From assembly GCF_008014745.1 (NCBI RefSeq), contig NZ_VPFD01000027.1:17051-81050 (forward strand): a stretch of 64,000 nucleotides of DNA. The letters run 5' to 3'. This DNA comes from Massilia arenae. Its GTDB lineage: Bacteria > Pseudomonadota > Gammaproteobacteria > Burkholderiales > Burkholderiaceae_D. The notes under the pieces were generated by a model. That model saw only the letters and a list, made by a program, of their open reading frames with translations, had not been told where the DNA came from and did not search any database. Position 1 is the stretch's first letter, and every line of letters starts with the position of its first letter. Made by a program: the position numbers and the translations under genes. Shown here in pieces: positions 43,744 to 53,373 of the stretch.

Positions 43744-43760
43744 TGCACCTACTTGGTGCA
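43744..43760. promoter_or_regulatory. NtrC-type enhancer site
   Basis: TGCACCTACTTGGTGCA is a perfectly symmetrical TGCACC-N5-GGTGCA, which fits the 17-bp NtrC consensus. It lies about 135 bases upstream of the sigma-54 promoter, a normal enhancer distance. It is also 30 bases before the ubiK start on the other strand. Confidence 0.82.
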
Positions 43761-43789
43761 TACAACCCCGGCAGAAAGGGATAGAGACC

Positions 43790-44179
43790 ATGAACAACAG
43801 CAACTTCTTCAGCGATTTGCAAGGCAAGATCAACCAGGCACTGGAAAGTGGCCCGGCCAAGGACATCGAGCGCAACGTCAAGGCGGCGATGACCTCGGGC
43901 TTCGCCAAGCTCGACCTGGTCACCCGCGAGGAATTCGACATCCAGGCCCAGGTGCTGGCCAAGACCCGCGCCAAGCTGGAAGCGCTCGAGCTGCGCGTGA
44001 TCGAACTCGAAACCCGCCTGGGGTCCGGCGCATCGTCCACCTCGTCGGCATCTGCCACCCCGCCAGCGGGCGCGGCGCCGTCGGCCACCGCGCCCTTCCC
44101 GGCCCAGCCCGAAGATCCGACCATCGTGCTGCCGCCGAGTCTCGACAAATCGGGCGACACGCCGATCAACAAACCCTGA
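43790..44179 (+). CDS. ubiK: Ubiquinone biosynthesis accessory factor UbiK
   Basis: 129 residues. The N-terminal 85 residues are the UbiK/YqiC family: FFSDLQGKINQALESGPAKD, then SGFAKLDLVTREEFDIQAQVL and a coiled-coil helix (AKLEALELRVIELETRLG). The helix carries membrane- and UbiJ-binding functions in E. coli. The C-terminal ~40 residues are a Ser/Ala/Pro-rich tail not found in the short E. coli protein. The start is the ATG preceded by AAAGGGATAGAG. The stop overlaps the nrdJ start as TGATG. Confidence 0.9.
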   Translation: MNNSNFFSDLQGKINQALESGPAKDIERNVKAAMTSGFAKLDLVTREEFDIQAQVLAKTRAKLEALELRVIELETRLGSGASSTSSASATPPAGAAPSATAPFPAQPEDPTIVLPPSLDKSGDTPINKP

Positions 44180-46692
44180 TGACGGATGCATTCATGGACA
44201 GGGCAACCGGCATGAATGCACCAGAATCAGCGGCCGGCGCCCTGCCCGCGCAGGAAGTGTCGCTGGACGTGCTGCGCGAAAAATACGCGCGCGGCGACGA
44301 GCGCACGATCGGGGACGTGCAGAGGCGCATCGCCCGCGCCCTGGCCGCCCTTGAGCCGCTGCCGCAGCGCGCCGAATGGGAGCGCCGCTTCCTCTGGGCC
44401 CAGCAACAGGGCTTCGTTACCGCCGGCCGGATTGCATCCGCCGCCGGTCTTGGCCTCTCGGCCACCCTCATCAACTGTTTCGTCCAGCCGGTCGGCGACT
44501 CGATCTCCGGCACCAGCGGCGGCCTGCCCGGCATCTATACCGCGCTCAGCGAAGCCGCCGAGACCATGCGCCGCGGGGGCGGGGTGGGCTACGATTTTTC
44601 CGCGATCCGCCCGCTGGGCAGCAAGGTCGCCGGCACCGCCTCGCGCGCTTCCGGTCCGGTGTCGTACATGGAAGTGTTCGATGCCTCCTGCCGCACGGTG
44701 GAATCGGCCGGCGCCCGGCGCGGCGCCCAGATGGGCGTGCTGCGCATCGACCATCCCGACATCGAACGCTTCATTGCGGCCAAGGACACGGGCCGTCTCA
44801 CCAATTTCAATATCTCGGTCGGCGTGACCGATGGCTTCATGCGCGCCGTCGAGGCGGATGAGTCGTTCGCGCTGGTGCACGCGGCCGAACCGGGCGACGA
44901 GGACCAGGCCGCCGGCGGCCACCGCAGGGACGACGGTCTGTGGGTCTACCGCAGCCTGCGCGCGCGCTCTCTCTGGGAGCGTATCATGGTCTCGACCTAC
45001 AACCATGCCGAACCGGGCGTGCTGTTCATCGACCGCATGAATGCCGAGAACAACCTCTGGTACGCCGAAGAGCTGCGCGCCACCAATCCCTGCGGCGAGC
45101 AGCCGCTGCCGCCGTATGGCTGCTGCGACCTCGGCTCGCTCAACCTCACCGCCTTCGTCGATGCGCCGTTCACCCCGGACGCGCGGCTCGACTTCGAACG
45201 CCTGCGCGCGGTGGCCACGGTAGCGGTGCGCATGCTCGACCTGGTGCTGGACGCCACCCAATGGCCGCTGCCGCAGCAGGCCGAAGAGGCGCGCGCCAAG
45301 CGCCGCGTCGGGCTGGGCTTCCTGGGCCTGGGCAGCGCGCTGGCGATGTTGGGCCTGCGCTACGACGCCGATGAAGGACGGGCCATGGCGACGCGCATCG
45401 CGGCCGAGCTGCGCGACGCGGCCTATGCGGCCTCGATCGAGCTGGCGCGCGAAAAAAGCGCCTTCCCGCTGTTCGACGCCGACAAATACCTGCGCGGACA
45501 GTTCGTCGAGCGCCTGCCGCAGCCGCTGCGCGACGGCATCCGCGAGCATGGCCTGCGCAACTCGCACCTGCTGTCGATCGCGCCGACCGGCACCATCTCG
45601 CTGGCCTTCGCCGACAATGCCTCGAACGGCATCGAGCCGCCCTATTCCTGGGCCTACCAGCGCAGGAAGCGCACGGCCGACGGCGGCACGCGCAGCTACG
45701 AGGTATGCGACCACGCCTGGCGCCTGTACCGCCAGCTACATGGCGACGCCCCCTTGCCGCCAGCATTCGTCACCGCGCTCGAGATGCGCGCGCTGGACCA
45801 CCTGCGCATGGTGGAGGCGGTCCAGCCCTTCATCGACACCGCGATTTCGAAGACCGTCAACGTGCCCGAGGATTATCCCTACGAGGATTTCCGCGACCTG
45901 TACCTGGAGGCCTGGCGCGCCGGCCTCAAGGGACTGGCGACCTATCGGCCGAACGCGGTGCTGGGGAGCGTTTTGTCAGTCGCGCCAGTGGAGGACGTGG
46001 CATCCGCCGCGCCTCTGGTGGCGGACGACGACCCGCTGCGCAAGCGTTTCGAACACCGTCCGCTAGGCGAACTGGAATCGGTGACGTCGAAGATCGAGTA
46101 CTCGACCCAGGAAGGCCGCAAGACCGCCTACCTGACCGTGAGCTTCCTGCGCGCTGAAGGAACATGGGAAGGCCGCCAGGTGACGGTCGAGCGTCCCTTC
46201 GAATTCTTCATGCCGGCCAACCAGCGCACCGGCGGCCACCAGTGGATCACGGCCTCGATGCGGCTGCTGTCGATGGTGGCGCGGGCCGGCGGCCCGATCG
46301 CGCGCGCCCTGGCCGACATGCGCGAGGTGGTATGGGAGAAAGGCCCGGTACGCTGCGGCCACATCGTGCGCGACGATGGCGTGCAGGTGCCGGTGTATCA
46401 CGACTCCGAAGTCGCGGCGATCGCCTTCATGCTGCAGCGGATGCTGATCCGGCGCGGCTTCCTCGACGAACAGGGCAACCAGGTGCCGGTGGACGCGCTC
46501 GCGCGCAACTTCGAACAGCGCATGCACGACGCCATGCCAAGGCCAGGACCGCGCTTGCAGGCCGAGACGCCAGCCGAGCCCCTGCCCGTGCTGAACGGCG
46601 CCAAATGCCCGGAATGCGGCGCGCTGGCGCTGCGCAAGGTCGATGGCTGCTCGCGCTGCGCCTCGTGCCACTACGTCGGCGAGTGCGGCTGA
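44179..46692 (+). CDS. nrdJ: Adenosylcobalamin-dependent (class II) ribonucleotide reductase
   Basis: Reduces ribonucleotides to deoxyribonucleotides using B12, with no oxygen requirement. 837 residues; the ATG shares TGATG with the ubiK stop, though internal Met 6 or 12 could also serve. Key residues: Cys100 in LINCFVQPV (redox), the radical-bearing Cys305 in NPCGE with Glu307, PYGCCDLGSLNL, and APTGTISLAFADNASNG for phosphate binding. A zinc-ribbon-like tail (CPECGALALRKVDGCSRCASC) near 810-837 probably carries the C-terminal reducing cysteines. No activator or small subunit is needed, in agreement with none nearby. Confidence 0.95.
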   Translation: MTDAFMDRATGMNAPESAAGALPAQEVSLDVLREKYARGDERTIGDVQRRIARALAALEPLPQRAEWERRFLWAQQQGFVTAGRIASAAGLGLSATLINCFVQPVGDSISGTSGGLPGIYTALSEAAETMRRGGGVGYDFSAIRPLGSKVAGTASRASGPVSYMEVFDASCRTVESAGARRGAQMGVLRIDHPDIERFIAAKDTGRLTNFNISVGVTDGFMRAVEADESFALVHAAEPGDEDQAAGGHRRDDGLWVYRSLRARSLWERIMVSTYNHAEPGVLFIDRMNAENNLWYAEELRATNPCGEQPLPPYGCCDLGSLNLTAFVDAPFTPDARLDFERLRAVATVAVRMLDLVLDATQWPLPQQAEEARAKRRVGLGFLGLGSALAMLGLRYDADEGRAMATRIAAELRDAAYAASIELAREKSAFPLFDADKYLRGQFVERLPQPLRDGIREHGLRNSHLLSIAPTGTISLAFADNASNGIEPPYSWAYQRRKRTADGGTRSYEVCDHAWRLYRQLHGDAPLPPAFVTALEMRALDHLRMVEAVQPFIDTAISKTVNVPEDYPYEDFRDLYLEAWRAGLKGLATYRPNAVLGSVLSVAPVEDVASAAPLVADDDPLRKRFEHRPLGELESVTSKIEYSTQEGRKTAYLTVSFLRAEGTWEGRQVTVERPFEFFMPANQRTGGHQWITASMRLLSMVARAGGPIARALADMREVVWEKGPVRCGHIVRDDGVQVPVYHDSEVAAIAFMLQRMLIRRGFLDEQGNQVPVDALARNFEQRMHDAMPRPGPRLQAETPAEPLPVLNGAKCPECGALALRKVDGCSRCASCHYVGECG

Positions 46693-46769
46693 CCGGGCCT
46701 TTTGAAAAGAGTCGTTCGCGGGGCCGGCTCAGGCATACTGCCGGGGTCGCAACCAATACCGACCCAACG

Positions 46770-47150
46770 ATGAGTTACTACGCCCTCAAGCACATCCACA
46801 TGACCTTCGCCGTGTTGAGCGGCGCCCTGTTCCTCGTCCGCGGCCTGTGGATGCTGGCCGAATCGAAGCGCCTGGAGCAACGCTGGGTCAGGATCGCGCC
46901 GCACGTGATCGACACCCTGCTGCTGGGCAGCGCCATCGGCCTTGCGGTCTGGAGCAGCCAGTACCCGGGCCAGGCGCCGTGGCTGACCGCCAAGCTGGTG
47001 GCCCTGGTCGCCTATATCGGCCTGGGTACGGTGGCGCTCAAGCGCGGCCGCACGCGCCAGGTGCGCGCGCTGGCCTTCGTCGGCGCATTGGCCTGCTTCG
47101 CCTACATCCTGGCGGTGGCGGTCACCAAGAATCCGCTGATCGCGGCCTGA
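46770..47150 (+). CDS. SirB2-family membrane protein
   Basis: 126 residues with four hydrophobic helices (YALKHIHMTFAVLSGALFLVRG at the N-terminus, and TLLLGSAIGLAVW, LTAKLVALVAYIGLGTVAL, ALAFVGALACFAYILAVAV). The His pair in KHIHMT and the tail KNPL are typical of SirB2, whose role is not established. Located 77 bases after nrdJ and convergent with the TPR gene, with only 21 bases between stops. Confidence 0.85.
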   Translation: MSYYALKHIHMTFAVLSGALFLVRGLWMLAESKRLEQRWVRIAPHVIDTLLLGSAIGLAVWSSQYPGQAPWLTAKLVALVAYIGLGTVALKRGRTRQVRALAFVGALACFAYILAVAVTKNPLIAA

Positions 47151-47171
47151 CACGCCGCTCCCGGCCCGGCA

Positions 47172-48170
47172 TCAACGCCGCTTCAACTGCGACAGGTGCG
47201 CCGTCACCTGCTTGCGCTCGCGCCGCGCGAGCGGCGGAACGCCCGCCAGCGCCGCCTGGTAGGCCGCGATCGCGCGCGGCCGGTCGTGGCGCGCTTCATG
47301 GACTTCGCCCAGCGTCTTGTAGACATAGGGCCTGGGGGCGATCGCCGCCGCCTTCTCCAGCTGCAATGCGGCTTCGTCCAGGCGTCCCTGGGCGCGCGCC
47401 ACCTGCGCCAGTCCGTAGGGTCCATGCTCGCTGGACGGCAGCCGGCGGCTCAGTTCCTCGAACAGCCGGCCGCTCTGCGCATAGCGGCCGGCGTCGAGGT
47501 GGGCGCTGGCCAGGGTCAGCAGCAACTCGCGCTGGCTGCCCTGCACCAGTTCATACTGCGTCAGGTCGGCCGCCAGGATGTGCTGCTCGGCCTCGTCCAG
47601 TTTCCCCTCGTCGAAAGCGCACAGGGCGCGCATCAGGCGGGTCAGGTCGGGGTCGAGGCGCCGCGCTTCGGTTGCCAGTTCGCGCGCGCGCACCTCGCTG
47701 CCCCCCAGGAAGAACGGCGCGTCCAGATAAAAGCCCATCAAGGTCACGCGGGCGCGGTAATTCATCGGATCGAAGCGGATCGCGCGCTCGAGAGTGTCGC
47801 GCGTGGCATGCGCATTGCGCACGAACGCGAACAGGCCGCTGGCGCGCGACTGCGCCAGCATGACGTTACCCAGCGCTTCGGCGCAGGCACTGCTGTCCGG
47901 ATTGGCCTGGACGCAGCGTTCGGCCGCGGCGCGCGCCTGCGGCAAGTCGTCCGGCTCGTCCCGGGCGATGCGCACGTCGACCGACGCGGCCAGTGCCGTC
48001 GGATCGGTGGCATTGCGCGCCAGCCTGGCCTCGATCGCACCGCTCGCCTCTCCAAAGCGCGCCTGGTGCACCAGCTGTGCAATCGGGTCGATCTGGACAG
48101 CATGGGCAGCGCCGTCCCATACGCTCAATAGCAACACCGGCACCCACCATGCCAAGCTCTTAGCCAGCAT
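47172..48170 (-). CDS. Exported TPR-repeat protein
   Basis: 332 residues. A signal peptide of about 24 residues (WWVPVLLLSVWDGAAHA) suggests a periplasmic location. Several degenerate tetratricopeptide units are visible: ALAASVDVRIARDEPD, LGNVMLAQSRAS, LERAIRFDPMNYRARV, LAQVARAQGRLDEAALQLEKA and LGEVHEARHDRPRAIAAYQ. There is no enzymatic motif. It is probably a protein-interaction scaffold. No neighbour explains its role. Confidence 0.72.
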   Translation of the reverse strand: MLAKSLAWWVPVLLLSVWDGAAHAVQIDPIAQLVHQARFGEASGAIEARLARNATDPTALAASVDVRIARDEPDDLPQARAAAERCVQANPDSSACAEALGNVMLAQSRASGLFAFVRNAHATRDTLERAIRFDPMNYRARVTLMGFYLDAPFFLGGSEVRARELATEARRLDPDLTRLMRALCAFDEGKLDEAEQHILAADLTQYELVQGSQRELLLTLASAHLDAGRYAQSGRLFEELSRRLPSSEHGPYGLAQVARAQGRLDEAALQLEKAAAIAPRPYVYKTLGEVHEARHDRPRAIAAYQAALAGVPPLARRERKQVTAHLSQLKRR

Positions 48171-48337
48171 TGCATTCCCTCTCGTCGGGACCCGGCCTTT
48201 TCCGTGGCGGCCAGTCCCGCTTCCGCGGTCAGATATTATTGTTATTTAATATAGAGCAAATCCTCACACGGAAGCCATGCACGAGTCAATGCAGAGGGAA
48301 TACCTACGACGGGAATTGCGCTACCGGATGCGCAAAC

Positions 48338-48712
48338 TCAGCGCGATGGACGCGCGCTGCGATACTTCGCCAGCTCGGCCTTGAGCCAGGCGGCGCTGGC
48401 GACCGGCGCATTTCCGCCGCAGCGGACCTGATAGGGTTTGCCGCTGAGGCTGCTTTCGGTGGCGGCGCGCGCGATGAAATCCTCGCTCGATGCGACCAGG
48501 TCGCGCTTGAGCAGGTAGTCGTACTTGCGCTGGAGGTGTTTTGCCGCTTGCGCGGCGTCGTGCCAGCTGCCGTTGCGCTGGAAGCTGCAGCCGGATGCGG
48601 TCAGGTAGCCGATCAGGTGGGCGATTTCCTGACGCGCGGCGGGGGCCGGCGCAGCCAGGGACAGCAGCGGCAGGATGGCGAGCACGGAGGCAGCGACAGC
48701 AAGTTTCATCAT
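48338..48712 (-). CDS. DUF5329 family exported protein
   Basis: 124 residues starting MM; the second Met is equally possible. A signal peptide of about 21 residues (LAVAASVLAILPLLSLAAP) precedes a small domain with EIAHLIGYLTASGCSFQRNGSW, KYDYLLKRDLV and FIARAATESSLSGKPYQVRCGG. Two Cys residues could form a disulfide. This matches DUF5329, a family of unknown function common in Proteobacteria. Read in isolation from neighbours; the ABC-M1 gene ends 80 bases away on the same strand. Confidence 0.78.
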   Translation of the reverse strand: MMKLAVAASVLAILPLLSLAAPAPAARQEIAHLIGYLTASGCSFQRNGSWHDAAQAAKHLQRKYDYLLKRDLVASSEDFIARAATESSLSGKPYQVRCGGNAPVASAAWLKAELAKYRSARPSR

Positions 48713-48792
48713 GAGCGGCGAAGGACGAAGAAGCGCCAGTATGCCGCGTTTGGCGCCTGCGTGTCGCCCCACCCCGCCATGCCCGCCGCGGA

Positions 48793-51700
48793 TCACTCGA
48801 TAGCGACCTCCTTGCGGTTGTCGCGCGACACGCGGTCGATCATCTTGTTGTAGGGATCGACGCCCACCTCGAACGGCTGCTCCTTCACCGTGACCGTCAC
48901 CACCGGATTGTCGCCGGACAGCACCCGCTTTTCCAGGAGCAGCACTTTTTCGTCGGCTTCCTTGGCCCCCGCGGCGCGGGCGAACACGCCGATCTCCACC
49001 GGCTCGTCGTAGGCGCGCGCGGTTTCCTTGCCCTTGCCGTCGGCTTCCATCTTGGCCAGGTGCAGCTTCATCGTCACGTCCCACTGGCCGTCCGGGCGCT
49101 TCTTCGCTGACGCTTCCATCACCCGGTTATCGTAGAACACGATTTTCTCGAACATGTCGGAGATCAGGGCGTGCTTGTCGGCCGGCGCCTCCGCGCGGAT
49201 GTAGTCGAGCAGCTCCTTCGAGGTGGTGAACGGCGACTCTTGATAACCCTTGTCTTCGAGGAAGCGCTTGAGCGCGCGGTTCAGCGCCTGTTCGCCGATC
49301 TCGTCGCGCAGCCGATAGAAAATCAGGCTGCCCTTGCGGTAGTGGATGTAATCCTGGTTTTCCACGCGATTCAAAGGCAGCTCTTCGATCATCTCGCCGC
49401 CGCGCGAACGCAGGTAGCGATCGAGCTCGTAGCGCAGGAAGCGGCGCATCTGGTGGCGTCCGTATTCCTTCTCCATCACCATCAGCGCCGAGTACTGCGA
49501 CAGCGATTCGATCAGCATGCTCGCGCCCTGCACGTTGGCGGCGGTGACCTGGTGGCCCCACCACTGGTGCGCCATCTCATGGGCCGTCACGTAGAACACG
49601 TAGTCGATGTCTTCCTTGTCGCGCAGGTCGGCGATGAAGCCGATCGACTCCGAGAACGGGATCGTATTGGCGAACGACTGGGCGAAGGCCTGGTAGTTGG
49701 GGAACTCCAGGATGCGCACCTGCTTGTGCTGGTAAGGCGTGAACTCGGTGGTGAAGTAGTCCAGCGACTTGCGGGTGGCCTCGATCATCCGGTCCACGTT
49801 GTAGCCGTGCTTGGCGTCGTAGTAGATCTCGATCGGGATGCCGTTCCAGTCGCCCTTCCTGACTTGCCAGCGGGCCGACAGGTAGGCGAAGAACGGCATC
49901 ATCTTCTGGTCCATCTTGTAGTGGTAGTAGTTGCGGCCGTTCTCCTTCCACGACCGTTGCAGGTAGCCCGGCGCCAGCGCGATCTGGTCGCCGCTGGTCG
50001 ACACCGTGGTCTCGAAGCCGATCCAGTCCGCACCGCCCCCGAACATCGAATCGGCGCGCGCCGCCTCGTTCTCGAGCTTGGCCATGCGCTCAGGCTCGCC
50101 CAGCCCGCGCTTGCGGCGCTCGTTGCGGTCCTTCAGCTCGTAGTCGGCCTGGTAGCCGAGCAGCGGGAAGAACTCCTGGTTGTTGAAGAAGGTGCCGTTC
50201 AGGTTGAAGGTGTCGGCCTTGCCCGAATTCGAGAAGCCCTGGCGATGCGCATCGATCGTGAAGTCGAGCGGCAGGCGCGCGCCCGGCGCCAGGGGCTCGG
50301 CCAGTTTCAGGATCCTGAAACCGGTGTCCGTATCGTCCAGCACCACCTGGTGCGGCGGCAGCTTGCCCAGGGTGGTGACGACGTGGGTGTTGAATTGCAG
50401 GCGCAGGGTATCGAGCGGCTTGTCGGTCTTGTTCTCGAGGACATAGCTGCCCTTGACGGTCACGCGGCGCTGTTCCGGATAGATGTCGACCGCGGCGCGC
50501 ACGTCGATGACCTTCGGATGCGGCAGGTCCTTGTACTGGCGGTAGTCCTTCTCGTACCGGGCCTGCCTGTCCATGCTGACGTTCTTGGCTTCGTAGCGGT
50601 CCAGGGTCACGGTGTTATGGAAGATCCAGCCGCCGACCAGGGCGAAGGCGATCGTGCACAGCGCCAGCGCCACGCCCGCGCCGCCCCGCAGGCGACGGCC
50701 CGCTTCGCGCACGCGCGCACGCCACTCGACCGACTGGCCGCGCACCCAGAAGGCCTGGGCCACGATCAGCGCCGCCAGGCAGAACAGGGTCCAGTACAGC
50801 GCGAACCAGGACCAGCCCGTGACGAAGTGGCCGAAGCCGTTCATGTCCGAATACGGCGTCTCGGGCAGCAGCGCGATGTTGTACAGGTTGTGATCGAAGT
50901 GCATCACGGACAGGACGATCTGCGCGATCATCAGGACGATCACCAGCAGGTAGCCGATGAACTTGTTGTTGGTGACGACCTGCAGCACGATGGCGATCAG
51001 CGCCATGAGCACGAACGGCAGGCCGGCCATGAACACGCCCTCGACATACACCCCGAATTCGACCGGCGCCCCGCCCCGGAACAACTGGATGGCGATCGCG
51101 GTCAGGATCCCGGCGAACAGGAAGACCAGCACCACGCCCACCAGCGCCAGGCTCTTGGCGACCAGCGGCGCCCAGTTCGGCATCGGCATGGCGTCGCTCA
51201 CGTCGGCGATCCTGGCCTGGCGTTCCTTGAAGATCAACTCGCCCGCGTAGAAGGTGACGATGATAATCAGGAGGAAGTTGAACGAGCCTTTCAGCAGGTC
51301 GATCATCAGGTGCGTGCGCGGGTAGACGTCGGTACCGAACATCTCGTCCAGCACGCTCGCACTGCCGACCATGTTCAGCACCCCGAACAGCAGCATGACG
51401 AGGAAGGGCACGCTCTTGAACACCGCGACGGCGTCGAAGGCAAAGATGTGCCAGCACTGGGCCCAGCGCGTGGCGCCCGTGAAGCGTGGCTGCACGCGTG
51501 GCAGCGCGACCTGCACCGGCACGTAGGCCGGCGCGGCCTGCGCCTTGGCCTTGCCGAACAGGCGCTTGCCGGTGCCGGCGCGCTGCGGCTTGAACAGGGC
51601 CAGGGTCAGGCCGACCAGCACCAGCGCGATGGCGCTCCACAGCAGGCGGTTGGCCAGCATGTAGCCCTTGAAGTCAGGCAGGCCGGCATTCGCTTCGGCG

Positions 51701-52374
51701 GTCGAGAAGTAGCGCGTGGCGCGGCCAAGGGCGCGCAGGCCGAAGGGATCGGCCAGCACGGCGATCCATTCATTGTCGATGTTCGAAGTAAAGCTGCCGG
51801 CGACGATCCACAGCACGAAGAAGGCCATCACGCCGACGTACACCATCATGATCGAGCGCGTGGTGGCGGCCAGCAGCATCAGCAGGGCGCCGATGAAGAA
51901 CAGGTTGGGCAGGACCAGCACGCCCAGCGCCCACAGGTAGGCCGCGCCGGGGAAAGGACCCACGCGCTGGGCATCGACCCAGGGCATCACGGGACCGAGC
52001 ATCGTGCCGAGCACGATCATGGCGAAGATGAGCAGGCAGGCGACCAGGCCGGCGGCAAAGCGGCCGATCAGGTAGTCGTGCTTTTTCATCGGCGTGGCGA
52101 ACAGCATGTCGGAAATGCCCACTTCGCCGTCGCGCAGCACGCCGCCGGCGATGAAGATGGTGACGACGAACATCGACATCAGGCTGAAGATACCGAGCAT
52201 CTGCGCGACCACAGTCGGCGCATTGCGGTTGACGTTGCCGATGCTGCCGCCGACCTGGATCGCATCGCTGGTGGTGGCGCCGAAGGCCAGCGCGCCGAAG
52301 ATCAGCGCGCACACCCACAGCAGGGGCTGGCGCAGCTGGAAGTCCAGCTCGAACTTGAAGAATTCTCTCAGCAT
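48793..52374 (-). CDS. ABC-2 type permease fused to an M1-family aminopeptidase domain
   Basis: 1,193 residues. The N-terminal half has two sets of about six membrane helices (for example LWVCALIFGALAFG, VTIFIAGGVLRDGEVG, and a second block near 310-590) separated by a soluble loop, as in ABC-2 permeases. The C-terminal half (about 620-1190) is an M1-like peptidase facing the periplasm by topology, with HEMAHQWWGH as zinc site. A Glu is found 20 residues after the second His, one more than the canonical HExxH-x18-E. The matching ATPase gene is immediately upstream on the same strand. Substrate and proteolytic activity are unknown. This fusion is a known family type. Confidence 0.87.
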   Translation of the reverse strand: MLREFFKFELDFQLRQPLLWVCALIFGALAFGATTSDAIQVGGSIGNVNRNAPTVVAQMLGIFSLMSMFVVTIFIAGGVLRDGEVGISDMLFATPMKKHDYLIGRFAAGLVACLLIFAMIVLGTMLGPVMPWVDAQRVGPFPGAAYLWALGVLVLPNLFFIGALLMLLAATTRSIMMVYVGVMAFFVLWIVAGSFTSNIDNEWIAVLADPFGLRALGRATRYFSTAEANAGLPDFKGYMLANRLLWSAIALVLVGLTLALFKPQRAGTGKRLFGKAKAQAAPAYVPVQVALPRVQPRFTGATRWAQCWHIFAFDAVAVFKSVPFLVMLLFGVLNMVGSASVLDEMFGTDVYPRTHLMIDLLKGSFNFLLIIIVTFYAGELIFKERQARIADVSDAMPMPNWAPLVAKSLALVGVVLVFLFAGILTAIAIQLFRGGAPVEFGVYVEGVFMAGLPFVLMALIAIVLQVVTNNKFIGYLLVIVLMIAQIVLSVMHFDHNLYNIALLPETPYSDMNGFGHFVTGWSWFALYWTLFCLAALIVAQAFWVRGQSVEWRARVREAGRRLRGGAGVALALCTIAFALVGGWIFHNTVTLDRYEAKNVSMDRQARYEKDYRQYKDLPHPKVIDVRAAVDIYPEQRRVTVKGSYVLENKTDKPLDTLRLQFNTHVVTTLGKLPPHQVVLDDTDTGFRILKLAEPLAPGARLPLDFTIDAHRQGFSNSGKADTFNLNGTFFNNQEFFPLLGYQADYELKDRNERRKRGLGEPERMAKLENEAARADSMFGGGADWIGFETTVSTSGDQIALAPGYLQRSWKENGRNYYHYKMDQKMMPFFAYLSARWQVRKGDWNGIPIEIYYDAKHGYNVDRMIEATRKSLDYFTTEFTPYQHKQVRILEFPNYQAFAQSFANTIPFSESIGFIADLRDKEDIDYVFYVTAHEMAHQWWGHQVTAANVQGASMLIESLSQYSALMVMEKEYGRHQMRRFLRYELDRYLRSRGGEMIEELPLNRVENQDYIHYRKGSLIFYRLRDEIGEQALNRALKRFLEDKGYQESPFTTSKELLDYIRAEAPADKHALISDMFEKIVFYDNRVMEASAKKRPDGQWDVTMKLHLAKMEADGKGKETARAYDEPVEIGVFARAAGAKEADEKVLLLEKRVLSGDNPVVTVTVKEQPFEVGVDPYNKMIDRVSRDNRKEVAIE

Positions 52375-52384
52375 GCCGCCCTCC

Positions 52385-53302
52385 TTACGCAGTCACCGGC
52401 GCTGCCTGGGCGGACGCCGCCTGGCCGGCCGCGCGGCCGGCATTGCGGATCTGCAGGAAATAGACGTCTTCCAGGTCCGGCTCGACGCTCACGAAACCAT
52501 CGTCCGGCTGCGACTCGGCATACACATTGATCTGCGGCCGGCCCGCCACCAGGCGGGTGGACAGCACGTTGAAGCGCTCCTGGTATTCGGGCAGGGCTTC
52601 CTGGCTGACGGTGCGGCGCCACACGCGGCTTTTCAGGGTGTCGATCGCGGCCTGCGGCTCGCCCTGCAGCAGCACCGTGCCCTTGGCGATCATGGCCATG
52701 CGCGGGCACAGGTCGGTCACGTCCTCGACGATGTGGGTCGACAGGATGACGACCACCTGCTCGCCGATCTTGGCCAGCAGGTTCAGGAAGCGGTTGCGCT
52801 CATCGGGATCGAGGCCGGCGGTCGGCTCGTCGACGATCACCAGGCGCGGTGCGCCGAGCAGCGCCTGGGCGATGCCGAAGCGCTGGCGCATGCCGCCCGA
52901 GTATGTGCCCAGGCCGCGCTTCCTCGCTTCCCACAGATTGGTCTGGTGCAGCAGGGCTTCGACGATCTCCTTGCGTTCACCCTTGGCGGTCAGGCCTTTC
53001 AGGACCGCGAAGTGGTTCAGCAGCTTTTCGGCGCTGACCTTCGGATAGACGCCGAAGTCCTGCGGCAGGTAGCCGAGCTGGCGGCGCAGGCTCTCCTTAT
53101 CGGTCAAGACGTCGAGGCCGTGGAAGTGGATGCTGCCGCTGTCCGGGTCCTGCAGGGTGGCGATGGTGCGCATCAAGGAGGACTTGCCGGCGCCGTTCGG
53201 GCCGAGCAGGCCGAACATGCCGTTCGGGATCTCGAGGCTGACATCGTTGATGGCTTTGACGCCGTTGGCATACGTCTTGTTGAGCTGCTTGATCGATAAC
53301 AT
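52385..53302 (-). CDS. ABC transporter ATP-binding protein (partner of the permease-M1 protein)
   Basis: 305 residues from MLSIKQLNKTY, where AGGAG lies about 9 bases upstream; the longer frame leftward is not ABC-like. ABC motifs: FGLLGPNGAGKSSLMR (Walker A), LGYLPQDFGVYP (Q-loop), YSGGMRQRFGIAQALL (signature), LVIVDEPTAGLD (Walker B) and ILSTHIVEDV (H-loop). A ~70-residue C-terminal extension (YQERFNVLSTRLVAGRP and DLEDVYFLQI) is present. It is 10 bases from the permease-peptidase gene. No substrate-binding gene is seen. Confidence 0.94.
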   Translation of the reverse strand: MLSIKQLNKTYANGVKAINDVSLEIPNGMFGLLGPNGAGKSSLMRTIATLQDPDSGSIHFHGLDVLTDKESLRRQLGYLPQDFGVYPKVSAEKLLNHFAVLKGLTAKGERKEIVEALLHQTNLWEARKRGLGTYSGGMRQRFGIAQALLGAPRLVIVDEPTAGLDPDERNRFLNLLAKIGEQVVVILSTHIVEDVTDLCPRMAMIAKGTVLLQGEPQAAIDTLKSRVWRRTVSQEALPEYQERFNVLSTRLVAGRPQINVYAESQPDDGFVSVEPDLEDVYFLQIRNAGRAAGQAASAQAAPVTA

Positions 53303-53373
53303 CGGCGGTGACTCCTGGCCTGTGAATGGTGACGGATATTTCCTTGCAGATAATGTAGCGTTAGTAGATTCCA

